A stretch of DNA of 28,441 bases from Candidatus Neomicrothrix sp. UBA825 (lineage in GTDB: Bacteria; Actinomycetota; Acidimicrobiia; Acidimicrobiales; UBA8592): contig DBHP01000102.1 of NCBI GenBank assembly GCA_002295705.1, forward strand, positions 1 through 28,441. Reading direction: 5' to 3'. The translations under genes were made by a program, and so were the position numbers. Shown here piece after piece: positions 7,992-15,440 of this stretch. The notes below the pieces were generated by a model. The model had not been told where the DNA came from and searched no databases. It worked only from the letters and a program-made list of their open reading frames with translations. Each line of letters starts with the position of its first letter. Position 1 is the first letter of the stretch.

Positions 7992-8573
7992 ATGTCTGGT
8001 CTGATGACCCAACGTCGAATGGTGAGAAATTTCACTAAAGAACCTCTGTTACCCGATCAAGCTCGAAGCTTTATTAATTTGGCTAGGTCATCTCCAAGAG
8101 CAGGGAACACTGAAGGAATAAGATATTCGCTCCTCGAAAATGAGAATACAGCAGGATATTGGAAAGTAACATTGGACGAGAATACTAAAGAGTCATTTCC
8201 ATGGCCTGGACTACTCAATGCTCCAACTTTGATAATCGTATGGGTCAATCCAAACAGTTACCTTCAACGGTACGCGGAGGAAGATAAAAAAAGAACTGGC
8301 CTAGGGGAAGATGAAAAAAATTGGACCACACCGTATTGGTGGGTTGATGGAGGAATGGCAGCGATGTCGATATTGATAGCTGCTGAATCAGATAATTTAG
8401 GGTCATTATTTTTTGGAACTTTTCGCCATGAAGATGCATTAAAAGAGGAGTATTCAATTCCGGAAGAATATAAATCAATTGGCACTATAGCGATAGGGCA
8501 TCCAGCTGAACACCAACGAGCAAGCAAATCTTCCTTAAGAGGAAGAGCTACATTGGATGAACTTATTTTCTAA
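7992..8573 (+). CDS. Nitroreductase-family FMN oxidoreductase
   Basis: The 193-residue product begins Met-Ser-Gly-Leu-Met-Thr-Gln-Arg-Arg-Met-Val-Arg-Asn-Phe, the usual N-terminal Arg-Arg-x-Val-Arg-x-Phe of nitroreductases. Ser-Ser-Pro-Arg-Ala-Gly-Asn-Thr near 37-44 is an FMN-binding segment, and the C-terminal Ile-Gly-Thr-Ile-Ala-Ile-Gly-His-Pro-Ala is also typical. The family uses FMN and NAD(P)H to reduce nitro, quinone, flavin or enoate substrates; the substrate here is unknown. I prefer the ATG at 7992. A TTG at 7950 with GGAG just upstream would add 14 residues and overlap the previous gene by 20 bp. The next genes are a DUF35/thiolase pair, which suggests acyl-CoA metabolism without proving it. 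Confidence 0.85.
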   Translation: MSGLMTQRRMVRNFTKEPLLPDQARSFINLARSSPRAGNTEGIRYSLLENENTAGYWKVTLDENTKESFPWPGLLNAPTLIIVWVNPNSYLQRYAEEDKKRTGLGEDEKNWTTPYWWVDGGMAAMSILIAAESDNLGSLFFGTFRHEDALKEEYSIPEEYKSIGTIAIGHPAEHQRASKSSLRGRATLDELIF

Positions 8574-8628
8574 TTCTTCAGACCAGAGAGTACCGGTACC
8601 AAAAAGAACGCTATATTCTATTTAGATC

Positions 8629-8640
8629 GGAGGGAAGTTG
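8629..8640 (+). promoter_or_regulatory. Strong ribosome-binding site deciding a TTG start
   Basis: GGAGG at 8629-8633 lies 4 nt before the TTG at 8638. It supports TTG as the real start of the DUF35 gene, as no ATG or GTG lies nearby in frame. A TATATT at 8612-8617 could be the -10 box. Confidence 0.65.
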
Positions 8641-9051
8641 TCAGAAGCTCAGGAAAAGCAAACCACAGAAACATCAAAGAAAATTCCCTTTGTCGATTAC
8701 TTAATTCTTGACGATCCTCCATATTTGCAGGCTCAAGAATGTACGAGTTGCGATGCGAGATATTTTGATCGAAGGAATGCATGCGCTAGTTGTTTTGAAG
8801 ATCAATTTCGCCCTGTAGCTATTGATCGGGAAGGAATTGTTACAAGTTTCAGCATTGTACAAATGGGGCCTATTCCTTACGTTTCCGCAGTTGTTGACTG
8901 CGGAGGAACTAGTGTCAAATGCACAATCATGAATGTTGAGCCATCTCCTGAACATGTGAATCTGGGGATGGAAGTTAAGTTAATGACATATTCAATGGGA
9001 CAAGATAGTGAAGGTACGGAAGCAATAGCTTTCGGCTTTGAACCAATATAG
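8638..9051 (+). CDS. DUF35 / OB-fold zinc-ribbon acyl-CoA-associated protein
   Basis: The 137-residue protein has a zinc ribbon formed by Cys35-x2-Cys38 and Cys49-x2-Cys52, followed by an OB-fold (about 60-137) with the family pattern Gly-Ile-Val-Thr-Ser-Phe-Ser and Pro-Tyr-Val-Ser-Ala-Val-Val-Asp. Proteins of this family (ChsH2, BbsA and relatives) form obligate complexes with a partner thiolase or hydratase and help bind acyl-CoA. The gene directly downstream (13-nt gap) is a thiolase, the expected partner. The pathway is unknown; steroid or aromatic side-chain degradation are family precedents only. Start is TTG with a strong ribosome-binding site. Confidence 0.88.
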   Translation: MSEAQEKQTTETSKKIPFVDYLILDDPPYLQAQECTSCDARYFDRRNACASCFEDQFRPVAIDREGIVTSFSIVQMGPIPYVSAVVDCGGTSVKCTIMNVEPSPEHVNLGMEVKLMTYSMGQDSEGTEAIAFGFEPI

Positions 9052-9064
9052 ATAGGAAAAGAAA

Positions 9065-10267
9065 ATGGGAGCAGACACAATTTGGATTATCGGGTCTAAT
9101 ATGACCAGATTTGGTAAACATCCTGATAAAGATGTTGTAGATCTTGCTGCAGAGGCTAGCCGTGAAGCACTAAAAGATGCTGGTATTTCGCTCTCAGAAG
9201 TTGGAGTGCTAGGAGTTGGCAACCTTATGAATGCAGGTGCAGGTATCGGCCAGCAGCTACAAAAGCAGATTGGGCAAACTGGAATTCCGGTATTCAACGT
9301 TTCTAATGCCTGCGCAACGGGAGCAACTGCTTTGCGAGTGGCCGTAATGGCGGTCAAGGCAGGAGAAACTGATGTGGGGATGGCAGTTGGAGTTGAAAAG
9401 TTAGCCGGTGCAGGCTTATTAGGGCAAAGAGGCCCAAAGCCTGAATCGGAGACATGGCAGCCAAGCGGTCGCGTTGGGGCGCTTTCATCAACCGAAGGAA
9501 GGATAGGAACAAGCATAATGCCCGGCGTTTTCGCCCAAGTTGGAATGGAATACGGGCACAAATATGGAGGTACCAGCTTTGAGCTTTTCGCTAAAATTTC
9601 TGAAAAGAACCACTCCCACTCAACACTCAACCCCTTGGCTGCTTACCAGAAGAGATTCACATTAGAGGAGATCATGAACGATGTTATGATCGCATATCCG
9701 AATACAAGACCAATGTGTTCCGGAAATTGCGACGGCGCCGCAGCAATGATTGTTGTAAGCGATGAGAAGATGAAATCTATGTCACTGGAAGTGCAAAAGA
9801 GGGCAGTGAAAATATCAGCTTCAGTGCTAACTTCAGACCCATACGTAGATGGATGCCAAATACTGCCTGATGTGAATACATTAACTAGAAATGCGGCAGC
9901 CCAGGCATATGAACAAGCTGGTATCGGGCCCGAAGATCTAGACCTAGTGGAACTTCATGACTGTTTCGCAACTGCGGAACTTGTACATTACGACAATTTA
10001 ATGCTCTGTGAAGAGGGAGGCGCAGTAGACTTCTTTGAGTCGGGAGCACCATGGCGTGATGGCGCCAAACCCGTAAACGTCTCAGGTGGTTTACAATCGA
10101 AAGGGCATCCAATCGCAGCTACCGGAATTGCGAACATTCACGAGATCGTTATGCACTTACGCGGTGAAGCAGGTGACCGTCAGATTGAAGGAGCAAGAGT
10201 TGGGTTGGCTCATGTAATTGGTCTTGGGTCTGCTTGTGGCGTACACATACTTGAAAAGGTCGCGTAA
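9065..10267 (+). CDS. Thiolase-family protein (SCP2/Ltp2-like), partner of DUF35
   Basis: A 400-residue thiolase fold protein. The nucleophile Cys83 lies in Asn-Ala-Cys-Ala-Thr-Gly-Ala-Thr-Ala-Leu. His-Asp-Cys-Phe-Ala (in place of the thiolase Asn-Glu-Ala-Phe), Gly-His-Pro-Ile-Ala-Ala-Thr-Gly and a C-terminal Gly-Ser-Ala-Cys-Gly follow. The His-Asp-x-Phe form is typical of the SCPx/lipid-transfer thiolase-like branch, whose members work with DUF35 proteins as thiolases or retro-aldolases on acyl-CoA esters. AGGAAA precedes the ATG. Translation from the DUF35 gene is probably coupled. Biosynthetic acetyl-CoA acetyltransferase is less likely because of this motif and the DUF35 partner. Confidence 0.9.
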   Translation: MGADTIWIIGSNMTRFGKHPDKDVVDLAAEASREALKDAGISLSEVGVLGVGNLMNAGAGIGQQLQKQIGQTGIPVFNVSNACATGATALRVAVMAVKAGETDVGMAVGVEKLAGAGLLGQRGPKPESETWQPSGRVGALSSTEGRIGTSIMPGVFAQVGMEYGHKYGGTSFELFAKISEKNHSHSTLNPLAAYQKRFTLEEIMNDVMIAYPNTRPMCSGNCDGAAAMIVVSDEKMKSMSLEVQKRAVKISASVLTSDPYVDGCQILPDVNTLTRNAAAQAYEQAGIGPEDLDLVELHDCFATAELVHYDNLMLCEEGGAVDFFESGAPWRDGAKPVNVSGGLQSKGHPIAATGIANIHEIVMHLRGEAGDRQIEGARVGLAHVIGLGSACGVHILEKVA

Positions 10268-10404
10268 TAATTCTTTTACTGGATCAAATCGTAAGTGAAT
10301 GATTAAAGAATATCTAAAAATAATCTCAGCCTTGATCTCTTTTGGGCTTTTGGGGACTCTAAACCTCGTGTAATCTCTAGAAGAGGCTAACCAATGGAGT
10401 TGAG
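10268..10404 (+). promoter_or_regulatory. 137-nt intergenic region before the aldehyde dehydrogenase
   Basis: Contains a ribosome-binding site GGAG at 10396-10399, 5 nt before the ATG at 10405. It probably also holds a promoter, as it is AT-rich with TTGATC (10332-10337) and TAATCT (10371-10376), but these are not at standard spacing, so I do not assign boxes. No clear hairpin terminator for the thiolase gene is visible. Confidence 0.4.
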
Positions 10405-11832
10405 ATGAGTAACAATAGAAAGTTCTATATAAATGGAGAATGGGTAGAGCCCTCCGGCTCGGACACTGTGGACGTTATTAACCCTGCAACTGAGGATGTG
10501 ATTGGAACAATTGCTCTTGGAACGCACGAAGATGTAGATGCAGCTGTAACAGCAGCACAGAATGCATTTCAAACTTTCTCCCAGACAACGGTTGAAGAAC
10601 GGCTTGAACTATTAAATAAAATAACTGAGATAATCGGATCGAGGTCTCAGGATTTAGCCACTGCGATAACTTCAGAAATGGGAGCCCCCAATGGTCTAGC
10701 TAAAGCAGCCCAAGCCGGAACCGGTCTATTCCATTTCGCTACTACAGCTAGTCTTTTAGCAAACTTCAGTTTTGAAGAAGAATTAGGAAAAAATTTGGTT
10801 GTCAAAGAACCTGTTGGGGTAGTTGGAATGATCACTCCATGGAACTGGCCAATAAACCAAATTGCCTGCAAAGTAGCACCCGCTTTAGCAGCTGGTTGCA
10901 CGATGGTCCTCAAGCCATCTGAAGTAGCCCCACTTAATGCGATAATATTTGCTGAAATAATGCATGAAGCTGGAGTTCCTCCAGGAGTATTTAATTTGGT
11001 GAACGGGGATGGACCTACTGTCGGAGCATACTTATCAAGTCATGCTGGGATTGACATGATGTCATTTACCGGTTCAACAAGAGCAGGAATTGAAGTAGCA
11101 AAAAATGCCGCAGCCACTGTTAAGCGTGTAGCTCAAGAACTTGGAGGTAAATCCGCCAATATAATCCTTGACGATGCGAACCTCGAAGAAGCAGTAGGGC
11201 GCGATGCTTTTGGAATGTGCATGAATTCAGGCCAATCCTGCAACGCAGGTACAAGAATGCTCGTCCCTAATTCAAAGATGGAAGAAGCAACAGCAATTGC
11301 GAAAGCTTCAATGGAAGCAGTAACCGTAGGAGATCCCACAAGTGATGGAACTACCATCGGTCCCGTTGTTTCAGAAACGCAATGGAACAAAATCCAAGGC
11401 TTGATTCAAGCTGGTATTGATGCAGGAGCAGAGTTAGTTTGTGGAGGATTAGGGAGACCTGATGGGCTTGAAAAGGGTTATTATGTCAGACCAACTCTGT
11501 TCGCAAATGTAACCAATGATATGCAGATAGCGCAGGAGGAAATCTTTGGCCCAGTCCTAGTTCTAATAGGCTATGAAGATGATGATGAAGCAATCACAAT
11601 AGCTAATGACACAGTCTATGGATTAGCAGGATACATCTCTGGAAGTCACGACCGAGCAGTGCAAATAGCGCGTCAAATACGAACCGGCAACATGCATGTA
11701 AATGGAGCGGGCCCAGACTTCAATGCCCCATTTGGTGGCTACAAACAATCAGGTAATGGACGAGAATGGGGAATTCACGGTTTAGAAGAATTTATGGAGG
11801 TCAAAGCCATACTTGGAGGTCTTTCGGCCTAA
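10405..11832 (+). CDS. NAD(P)-dependent aldehyde dehydrogenase
   Basis: Oxidises an aldehyde to the acid; 475 residues, normal for the ALDH superfamily. Pro-Trp-Asn-Trp-Pro (substrate/cofactor pocket), Lys-Pro-Ser-Glu, Phe-Thr-Gly-Ser-Thr (Rossmann loop), general-base Glu245 in Gln-Glu-Leu-Gly-Gly-Lys-Ser, and catalytic Cys279 in Gly-Gln-Ser-Cys-Asn-Ala-Gly are all present, as is Glu-Glu-Ile-Phe-Gly-Pro-Val near 380. The substrate cannot be assigned; the motifs fit the broad aldehyde dehydrogenase group often linked to 3-succinoylsemialdehyde-pyridine or general aldehyde substrates. A GGAG ribosome site supports the start. The gene ends 7 nt before menA, so the two may be co-transcribed. Confidence 0.94.
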   Translation: MSNNRKFYINGEWVEPSGSDTVDVINPATEDVIGTIALGTHEDVDAAVTAAQNAFQTFSQTTVEERLELLNKITEIIGSRSQDLATAITSEMGAPNGLAKAAQAGTGLFHFATTASLLANFSFEEELGKNLVVKEPVGVVGMITPWNWPINQIACKVAPALAAGCTMVLKPSEVAPLNAIIFAEIMHEAGVPPGVFNLVNGDGPTVGAYLSSHAGIDMMSFTGSTRAGIEVAKNAAATVKRVAQELGGKSANIILDDANLEEAVGRDAFGMCMNSGQSCNAGTRMLVPNSKMEEATAIAKASMEAVTVGDPTSDGTTIGPVVSETQWNKIQGLIQAGIDAGAELVCGGLGRPDGLEKGYYVRPTLFANVTNDMQIAQEEIFGPVLVLIGYEDDDEAITIANDTVYGLAGYISGSHDRAVQIARQIRTGNMHVNGAGPDFNAPFGGYKQSGNGREWGIHGLEEFMEVKAILGGLSA

Positions 11833-11839
11833 GAGTTAT

Positions 11840-12718
11840 ATGAGTCAACTCGTAAAGCTAAAATTATGGTTCGAAGGCTCACGCCCTAAGACTATACCTG
11901 CCGCAATAGTTCCAGTTATTGTAGGAACAGCTTCTGTAGAAACTGACGTAACCGTCTATAAGCTTTTACTTGCTCTTGTGGTGTCAATTGCTCTACAAGT
12001 AGGAGTGAATTATGCAAATGATTACTCTGATGGAATTCGTGGAACCGACCAAGATCGAATAGGTCCAAGAAGACTTGTCGGATCCGGGCTCATCAATGCC
12101 AATAAAGTCAAGTTAGCCGCCGGATTATCATTTTTAATAGCTGCCATTGCAGGACTCGCACTCGCAATTATGACAAGTCTGTTGTTAATCCTTATAGGCT
12201 TTTTGGCTATCTTAGCTGCCTGGTTCTATACAGGAGGATCAAAACCGTATGGTTATTTGGGGTATGGAGAAATTTCAGTCTTTGTTTTCTTTGGGTTAGT
12301 GGCAACTGTGGGATCTTCGTATGTTCAAAGCCAAACTATTGAATCGATTTCTATCCTATGCAGCGTGCCGGTAGGCCTTCTAGCAACAGCGCTCCTTGTA
12401 GTGAATAATTACAGAGATATTGAAACGGACTCAGAGACGGGCAAGCAGACACTTGCGGTTCGGCTAGGTAAAGCAAACACCCAAATGTTGTTTGCGCTTT
12501 TGCTCCTAGCATCTCTTGGAATTTATGTGTTAATAGCAGTCTTGTATACCTATCTTGTTCTCATTACGCTTGCAGTTTCCCCACTATCTCTGAAATTAAT
12601 TAATCACATTTACACGAAAGAGAGTGCTCAAGACCTTATAAAGATACTTGAGAATACAGCAAAGCTTCATTTACTGGCTGGAATTTTGCTTTCAATTGGC
12701 TTGGTGGCAGGTCTTTAA
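11840..12718 (+). CDS. menA: 1,4-dihydroxy-2-naphthoate polyprenyltransferase
   Basis: Membrane UbiA-family enzyme that attaches the prenyl chain to dihydroxynaphthoate in menaquinone synthesis. The 292-residue protein has the MenA-type first Asp motif Asn-Tyr-Ala-Asn-Asp-Tyr-Ser-Asp-Gly (58-65) followed by Gly-Pro-Arg-Arg-Leu-Val-Gly-Ser-Gly. The second motif is Asn-Asn-Tyr-Arg-Asp-Ile-Glu-Thr-Asp with Gly-Lys-Gln-Thr-Leu-Ala. Multiple hydrophobic segments (about 18-35, 42-58, 90-130, 140-160, 175-195, 215-250, 270-290) fit the family. The ATG at 11840 starts just after the aldehyde dehydrogenase stop and matches the usual N-terminus; an upstream TTG inside that gene is less likely. It converges on a minus-strand VOC gene with 1 base between stops. 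Confidence 0.94.
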   Translation: MSQLVKLKLWFEGSRPKTIPAAIVPVIVGTASVETDVTVYKLLLALVVSIALQVGVNYANDYSDGIRGTDQDRIGPRRLVGSGLINANKVKLAAGLSFLIAAIAGLALAIMTSLLLILIGFLAILAAWFYTGGSKPYGYLGYGEISVFVFFGLVATVGSSYVQSQTIESISILCSVPVGLLATALLVVNNYRDIETDSETGKQTLAVRLGKANTQMLFALLLLASLGIYVLIAVLYTYLVLITLAVSPLSLKLINHIYTKESAQDLIKILENTAKLHLLAGILLSIGLVAGL

Positions 12719-12719
12719 A

Positions 12720-13064
12720 TTACGCAGTTTGATGAATTTCAAGACGATTACCAGCAGGATCATGAAGAAATGACTGGAGTGAGGAACCTATTGGTTTTGG
12801 AGAAGTTACGGTTATCCCCGCATCAGTAAGCAGATTGCATGTTTCTTCAATGTCCTCTACCAATAGCGCTAGGTGTTGCCCATTGTCTTCAGGGACTGTT
12901 GCTTGCCGAAGATGGATTTCTGTTCCGTCAAGGGATTGGAGCCAAGCACCTGCCCTATCGTTGGGCTTAGTAACTTCTCGGAGAGCAAAGTATCTAGAAT
13001 AAAAGTCGACAGCATCTTCTAGGTTGTCGACATTTATAGCGACATGGTGAACCCCCAATGTCAT
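12720..13064 (-). CDS. VOC-superfamily (glyoxalase/dioxygenase-like) protein
   Basis: A 114-residue single-domain vicinal-oxygen-chelate protein with the beta-alpha-beta-beta-beta pattern twice. Candidate metal ligands are His7 (Gly-Val-His-His-Val), His64 (Gly-Gln-His-Leu-Ala-Leu) and Glu109 (Asn-Arg-Leu-Glu-Ile), with Glu49 or His51 as the fourth. Asp-Pro-Ala-Gly-Asn near the end is a VOC hallmark. The reaction is unknown. The start is the ATG at 13064-13062, 7 nt after the menG stop; an upstream start would lie inside menG and adds a non-family segment. It is probably the second gene of a menG operon. Confidence 0.85.
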   Translation of the reverse strand: MTLGVHHVAINVDNLEDAVDFYSRYFALREVTKPNDRAGAWLQSLDGTEIHLRQATVPEDNGQHLALLVEDIEETCNLLTDAGITVTSPKPIGSSLQSFLHDPAGNRLEIHQTA

Positions 13065-13071
13065 ATATCTT

Positions 13072-13764
13072 TTAGGCTTTCTCACCAGTAAACAATTGGG
13101 CTGACCCGGGTGCAAACAGTTTTCGTTCAACTTGCTTAAATCCGGCTTTTTCGATCATTGCCACTATCTCCTGATGCGGTGGCAAATAAGAAACAGACTT
13201 TGGAAGGTAAGAGTACGCAGACTTATCAGATAATAGAGCCCCAACTTTTGGTACGATTCGGTCAAAATAAATGTGGTGACCCCAGTTTAAGAATCTGTTT
13301 TCGGGTTCGGCAACATCTAAGAAGCCAATTCTGCCTCCTACCTTGAGCACTCGAGAAACTTCAGCGAAAAATGGTTCCAGCTCAGTAAGGTTCCTTAAGG
13401 CGAAACCGCAGGTAGCTCCATCAACTGAAGCATCTTTGATAGGTAAACTCAACACATCTGATTGGCAGAGTGGTGAAGAGGATCGCCCTGCTTGCAACAT
13501 TCCCATAGAGAAGTCAAACCCAAGTGGAACCATTTCGGCATTTTCAAGTTCGCAACAAAAATCGCCGGTTCCACAAGCCAGATCGATCACCAGCGAACTC
13601 TTCTCTAGTTTAAGAGCTTGAACAGTTTGTTTGCGCCAACGAACATCTAAGCGGAAAGTCATGATTCTGTTTACAAAGTCATATCTAGGAGCGATGCGAT
13701 CAAACATGCCTTGAACTTTCTCCGCTTTTTCGTCTCCTGTTGGGAGGTCCGGATTCAAATCCAT
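13072..13764 (-). CDS. menG: Demethylmenaquinone methyltransferase (UbiE/MenG)
   Basis: SAM-dependent C-methylation of demethylmenaquinone, the last menaquinone step. The 230-residue protein carries the UbiE/COQ5 signature near the N-terminus (Tyr-Asp-Phe-Val-Asn-Arg-Ile-Met-Thr-Phe, then Arg-Trp-Arg-Lys), SAM motif I Asp-Leu-Ala-Cys-Gly-Thr-Gly-Asp-Phe at 61-69, and Arg-Val-Leu-Lys-Val-Gly-Gly. The nearby menA, on the other strand, supports the menaquinone role over ubiquinone. A leaderless-type -10 box lies just upstream. It sits 27 nt downstream of the mshD stop, on the same strand. Confidence 0.95.
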   Translation of the reverse strand: MDLNPDLPTGDEKAEKVQGMFDRIAPRYDFVNRIMTFRLDVRWRKQTVQALKLEKSSLVIDLACGTGDFCCELENAEMVPLGFDFSMGMLQAGRSSSPLCQSDVLSLPIKDASVDGATCGFALRNLTELEPFFAEVSRVLKVGGRIGFLDVAEPENRFLNWGHHIYFDRIVPKVGALLSDKSAYSYLPKSVSYLPPHQEIVAMIEKAGFKQVERKLFAPGSAQLFTGEKA

Positions 13765-13776
13765 ACTTACATCGTA
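13765..13776 (-). promoter_or_regulatory. Probable leaderless promoter of menG
   Basis: Reading the minus strand, TACGAT (plus 13776-13771) is followed by 6 nt and then the menG ATG. No ribosome-binding site is visible. Confidence 0.5.
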
Positions 13777-13791
13777 CTGATAGAAATATGT

Positions 13792-14490
13792 TTAGACACT
13801 ATTTCTATAAGCACTATTAGTAGAGAAATGTGTAAATCCAATATCTTTATAAATTCGAATTGCGGGATTATTATCTGACTCAACATATAGCATTCCAAGA
13901 TCTGCACCCACGTTCGATAGGTGGTTCAAGCCAGCTACTGTAAGCGGTTTGCCAAATCCTCTTCCATGAAAATCCGGGTCAACTGCTATTGCGTAAATTT
14001 CCCCCAGTACAAGGTCTTCCTCGTTGTGTACCTTCGTCCAGCAAAACCCTGCAAGGCGATTTTCAACTTCCAATAACAAGAAGCCCTCGTTATCAAACCA
14101 TTTCTCGTTGAAAGCGTCATTTAGCTTTATCGAATCTAGGGAACCCTGTTCAGGGTGCCAGGAAAATGCTCTCGAGTTGACCTCAAGAAAAGCATCATCA
14201 TCAACACCGCAAATGAATGGTCTAGTTGAGATACCGTCCCCATTTGGAGGAAATTTGCAACGCATTTGCCAAAGATCGCGGTAGTTAGAAAAACCAATAT
14301 GGTTCATCAAATCGTCATCATTTATTTGCGCGTCTTCAATCCAAATCTGTATAAGAGAATCTGTGGGCATTGCTAGCCGACTTAAAGCTGCAGATAATTC
14401 AACTGAGAGTAAATCGCGGCTGAAACCTTCAGGTACCGTCAGTGAAAGGTCATAACCATAGGGGGTTTCCTCGGAGATAAGAATATCCAT
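13792..14490 (-). CDS. mshD: Mycothiol synthase (MshD) with shortened N-terminal GNAT domain
   Basis: Acetylates Cys-GlcN-Ins to make mycothiol, the actinobacterial low-molecular-weight thiol. The C-terminal GNAT domain is clear: Ser-Arg-Ala-Phe-Ser-Trp-His-Pro-Glu-Gln-Gly at 107-116, Trp-Thr-Lys-Val-His at 151-155, acetyl-CoA-binding His-Gly-Arg-Gly-Phe-Gly at 175-180, and Leu-Tyr-Val-Glu-Ser-Asp-Asn-x2-Ala at 201-210. M. tuberculosis MshD is about 315 residues with two GNAT domains; this one has 232, so the N-terminal domain is reduced to about 80-90 residues (ending Leu-Trp-Gln-Met-Arg, as in MshD). In MshD only the C-terminal domain is catalytic. Divergent from nth across 40 bp. Confidence 0.88.
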   Translation of the reverse strand: MDILISEETPYGYDLSLTVPEGFSRDLLSVELSAALSRLAMPTDSLIQIWIEDAQINDDDLMNHIGFSNYRDLWQMRCKFPPNGDGISTRPFICGVDDDAFLEVNSRAFSWHPEQGSLDSIKLNDAFNEKWFDNEGFLLLEVENRLAGFCWTKVHNEEDLVLGEIYAIAVDPDFHGRGFGKPLTVAGLNHLSNVGADLGMLYVESDNNPAIRIYKDIGFTHFSTNSAYRNSV

Positions 14491-14502
14491 ATTATTAAGT
14501 TA
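14491..14502 (-). promoter_or_regulatory. Probable leaderless promoter of mshD
   Basis: On the minus strand TAACTT (plus 14502-14497) is followed by 6 nt and the mshD ATG. It shares the 40-bp intergenic region with the divergent nth promoter. Confidence 0.5.
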
Positions 14503-14518
14503 CTGCCCGCAGGCATAC

Positions 14519-14531
14519 TATGTTGTGAGCA
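14519..14531 (+). promoter_or_regulatory. Probable leaderless promoter of nth
   Basis: TATGTT (14519-14524) is followed by 6 nt and the ATG at 14531. This spacing, matched at six other genes here, favours ATG 14531 over GTG 14525 as the start. Confidence 0.5.
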
Positions 14532-15175
14532 TGGCTAAACCAAGAACTCCTGAAGGGAGATGCAGGAGAACCAACGAAGAATTGAAATCTACTTTTCCTG
14601 AAGCGGAGTGTGAGCTTGACTTTGAAACCCCGTTCCAATTGTTGGTTGCAACCATACTTTCGGCCCAAGCAACAGATAAATCTGTGAATAAAGCAACGCC
14701 AAAACTGTTCAAAGTATATGGAACTCCTGAAAAACTAGCGGCAGCAGAAACTGTAAAAATTGAGAAGGTAATCAAGACCATTGGTCTTTTCCGTTCAAAA
14801 GCTAAGAACTTACAAGGAATGGCTCAAAGGTTGTTGATGGAATATAACGGAGAAGTCCCTTGCGATATGGATGATCTCGTAACTCTCCCCGGTGTAGGAA
14901 GGAAGACAGCCAACGTTGTCAGAAGCGTCTCATTAGGGTTACCAGGGCTACCAGTTGATACGCATGTCAGTCGGATAGTTCAACGGCTTGGAATTACCCA
15001 AGAAACAGATCCGGTAAAAATTGAAAGGGCAGTGGGCTTGATGTTGCCCGATGAGGAACACGGCGAGTTTAGCCTCCGGGTTATTCTCCACGGAAGACAA
15101 GTGTGTTTTGCTCGAAAGCCTAACTGCGTAGAATGCGTTCTGAATTACTTTTGCCCTGTAGCTTTCAAAGTTTAA
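14531..15175 (+). CDS. nth: Endonuclease III (DNA glycosylase/AP lyase)
   Basis: Removes oxidised pyrimidines and cleaves the abasic site. The 214-residue protein has the helix-hairpin-helix Leu-Pro-Gly-Val-Gly-Arg-Lys-Thr-Ala with catalytic Lys125, catalytic Asp143 in Val-Asp-Thr-His-Val, and a complete [4Fe-4S] site Cys192-x6-Cys199-x2-Cys202-x5-Cys208. A GTG at 14525 would add two residues. The 3' end overlaps, tail to tail, the small minus-strand coding sequence by 11 bp. Confidence 0.96.
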   Translation: MAKPRTPEGRCRRTNEELKSTFPEAECELDFETPFQLLVATILSAQATDKSVNKATPKLFKVYGTPEKLAAAETVKIEKVIKTIGLFRSKAKNLQGMAQRLLMEYNGEVPCDMDDLVTLPGVGRKTANVVRSVSLGLPGLPVDTHVSRIVQRLGITQETDPVKIERAVGLMLPDEEHGEFSLRVILHGRQVCFARKPNCVECVLNYFCPVAFKV

Positions 15176-15380
15176 GCTCGCTAGAGGCTCGCCTTAGACG
15201 TCTCGAAGCAGCGATAAGAGATCTCTCGACTTCAAATAGTTCATGCGAGCTAGCTTCCAATCCAATCTCCTCCAAGGACTTGGCGGCAGAAATTACCCTT
15301 GAAACAAGGTCATCGATTTGAAAATCAATAGATGATAGCTCAGCTATGCTTTGTTGTTTTAACAATTCATCACTTGACAT
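15165..15380 (-). CDS. Small unrecognised helical protein
   Basis: A 71-residue product filling the nth-hisD gap on the minus strand. It is almost wholly helical by eye with heptad-like Leu/Ile spacing (residues 6-70) and a basic Arg-Arg-Leu-Arg-Arg patch at 60-64, suggesting a coiled coil or protein-binding helix pair. I recognise no family. A TAAGAA lies 6 nt before the ATG, close to the leaderless pattern. The opposite strand is also partly open, so coding status needs conservation evidence. It diverges from hisD. Confidence 0.5.
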   Translation of the reverse strand: MSSDELLKQQSIAELSSIDFQIDDLVSRVISAAKSLEEIGLEASSHELFEVERSLIAASRRLRRASSELKL

Positions 15381-15427
15381 ATTAACTTCTTAACCTAAAT
15401 TCCGTCACAAGTCACTTTGTAGGGGTA

Positions 15428-15440
15428 TACCGTATAAGTG
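15428..15440 (+). promoter_or_regulatory. Probable leaderless promoter of the his operon
   Basis: TACCGT (15428-15433) is followed by 6 nt and the hisD GTG at 15440. An overlapping TATACC (15426-15431) is an alternative -10. No ribosome-binding site or attenuator-like leader is visible before hisD. Confidence 0.5.

Noticed and set aside
13066..13130. Longer N-terminus for the VOC protein
   Set aside because: Lies inside menG on the same strand and adds non-VOC residues; the ATG at 13064 matches the family start.
13158..13621. Two plus-strand open frames within menG
   Set aside because: Opposite strand of a well-supported gene, with no family match or ribosome site.
15133..15321. Plus-strand open frame over the nth end
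   Set aside because: Low-complexity Ser/Leu composition and no start signal; the minus-strand frame is more protein-like.
15380..15440. Trp/His leader peptide, T-box or attenuator before hisD
   Set aside because: The gap is too short, with no His-rich frame or hairpin; leaderless promoter geometry fits better.
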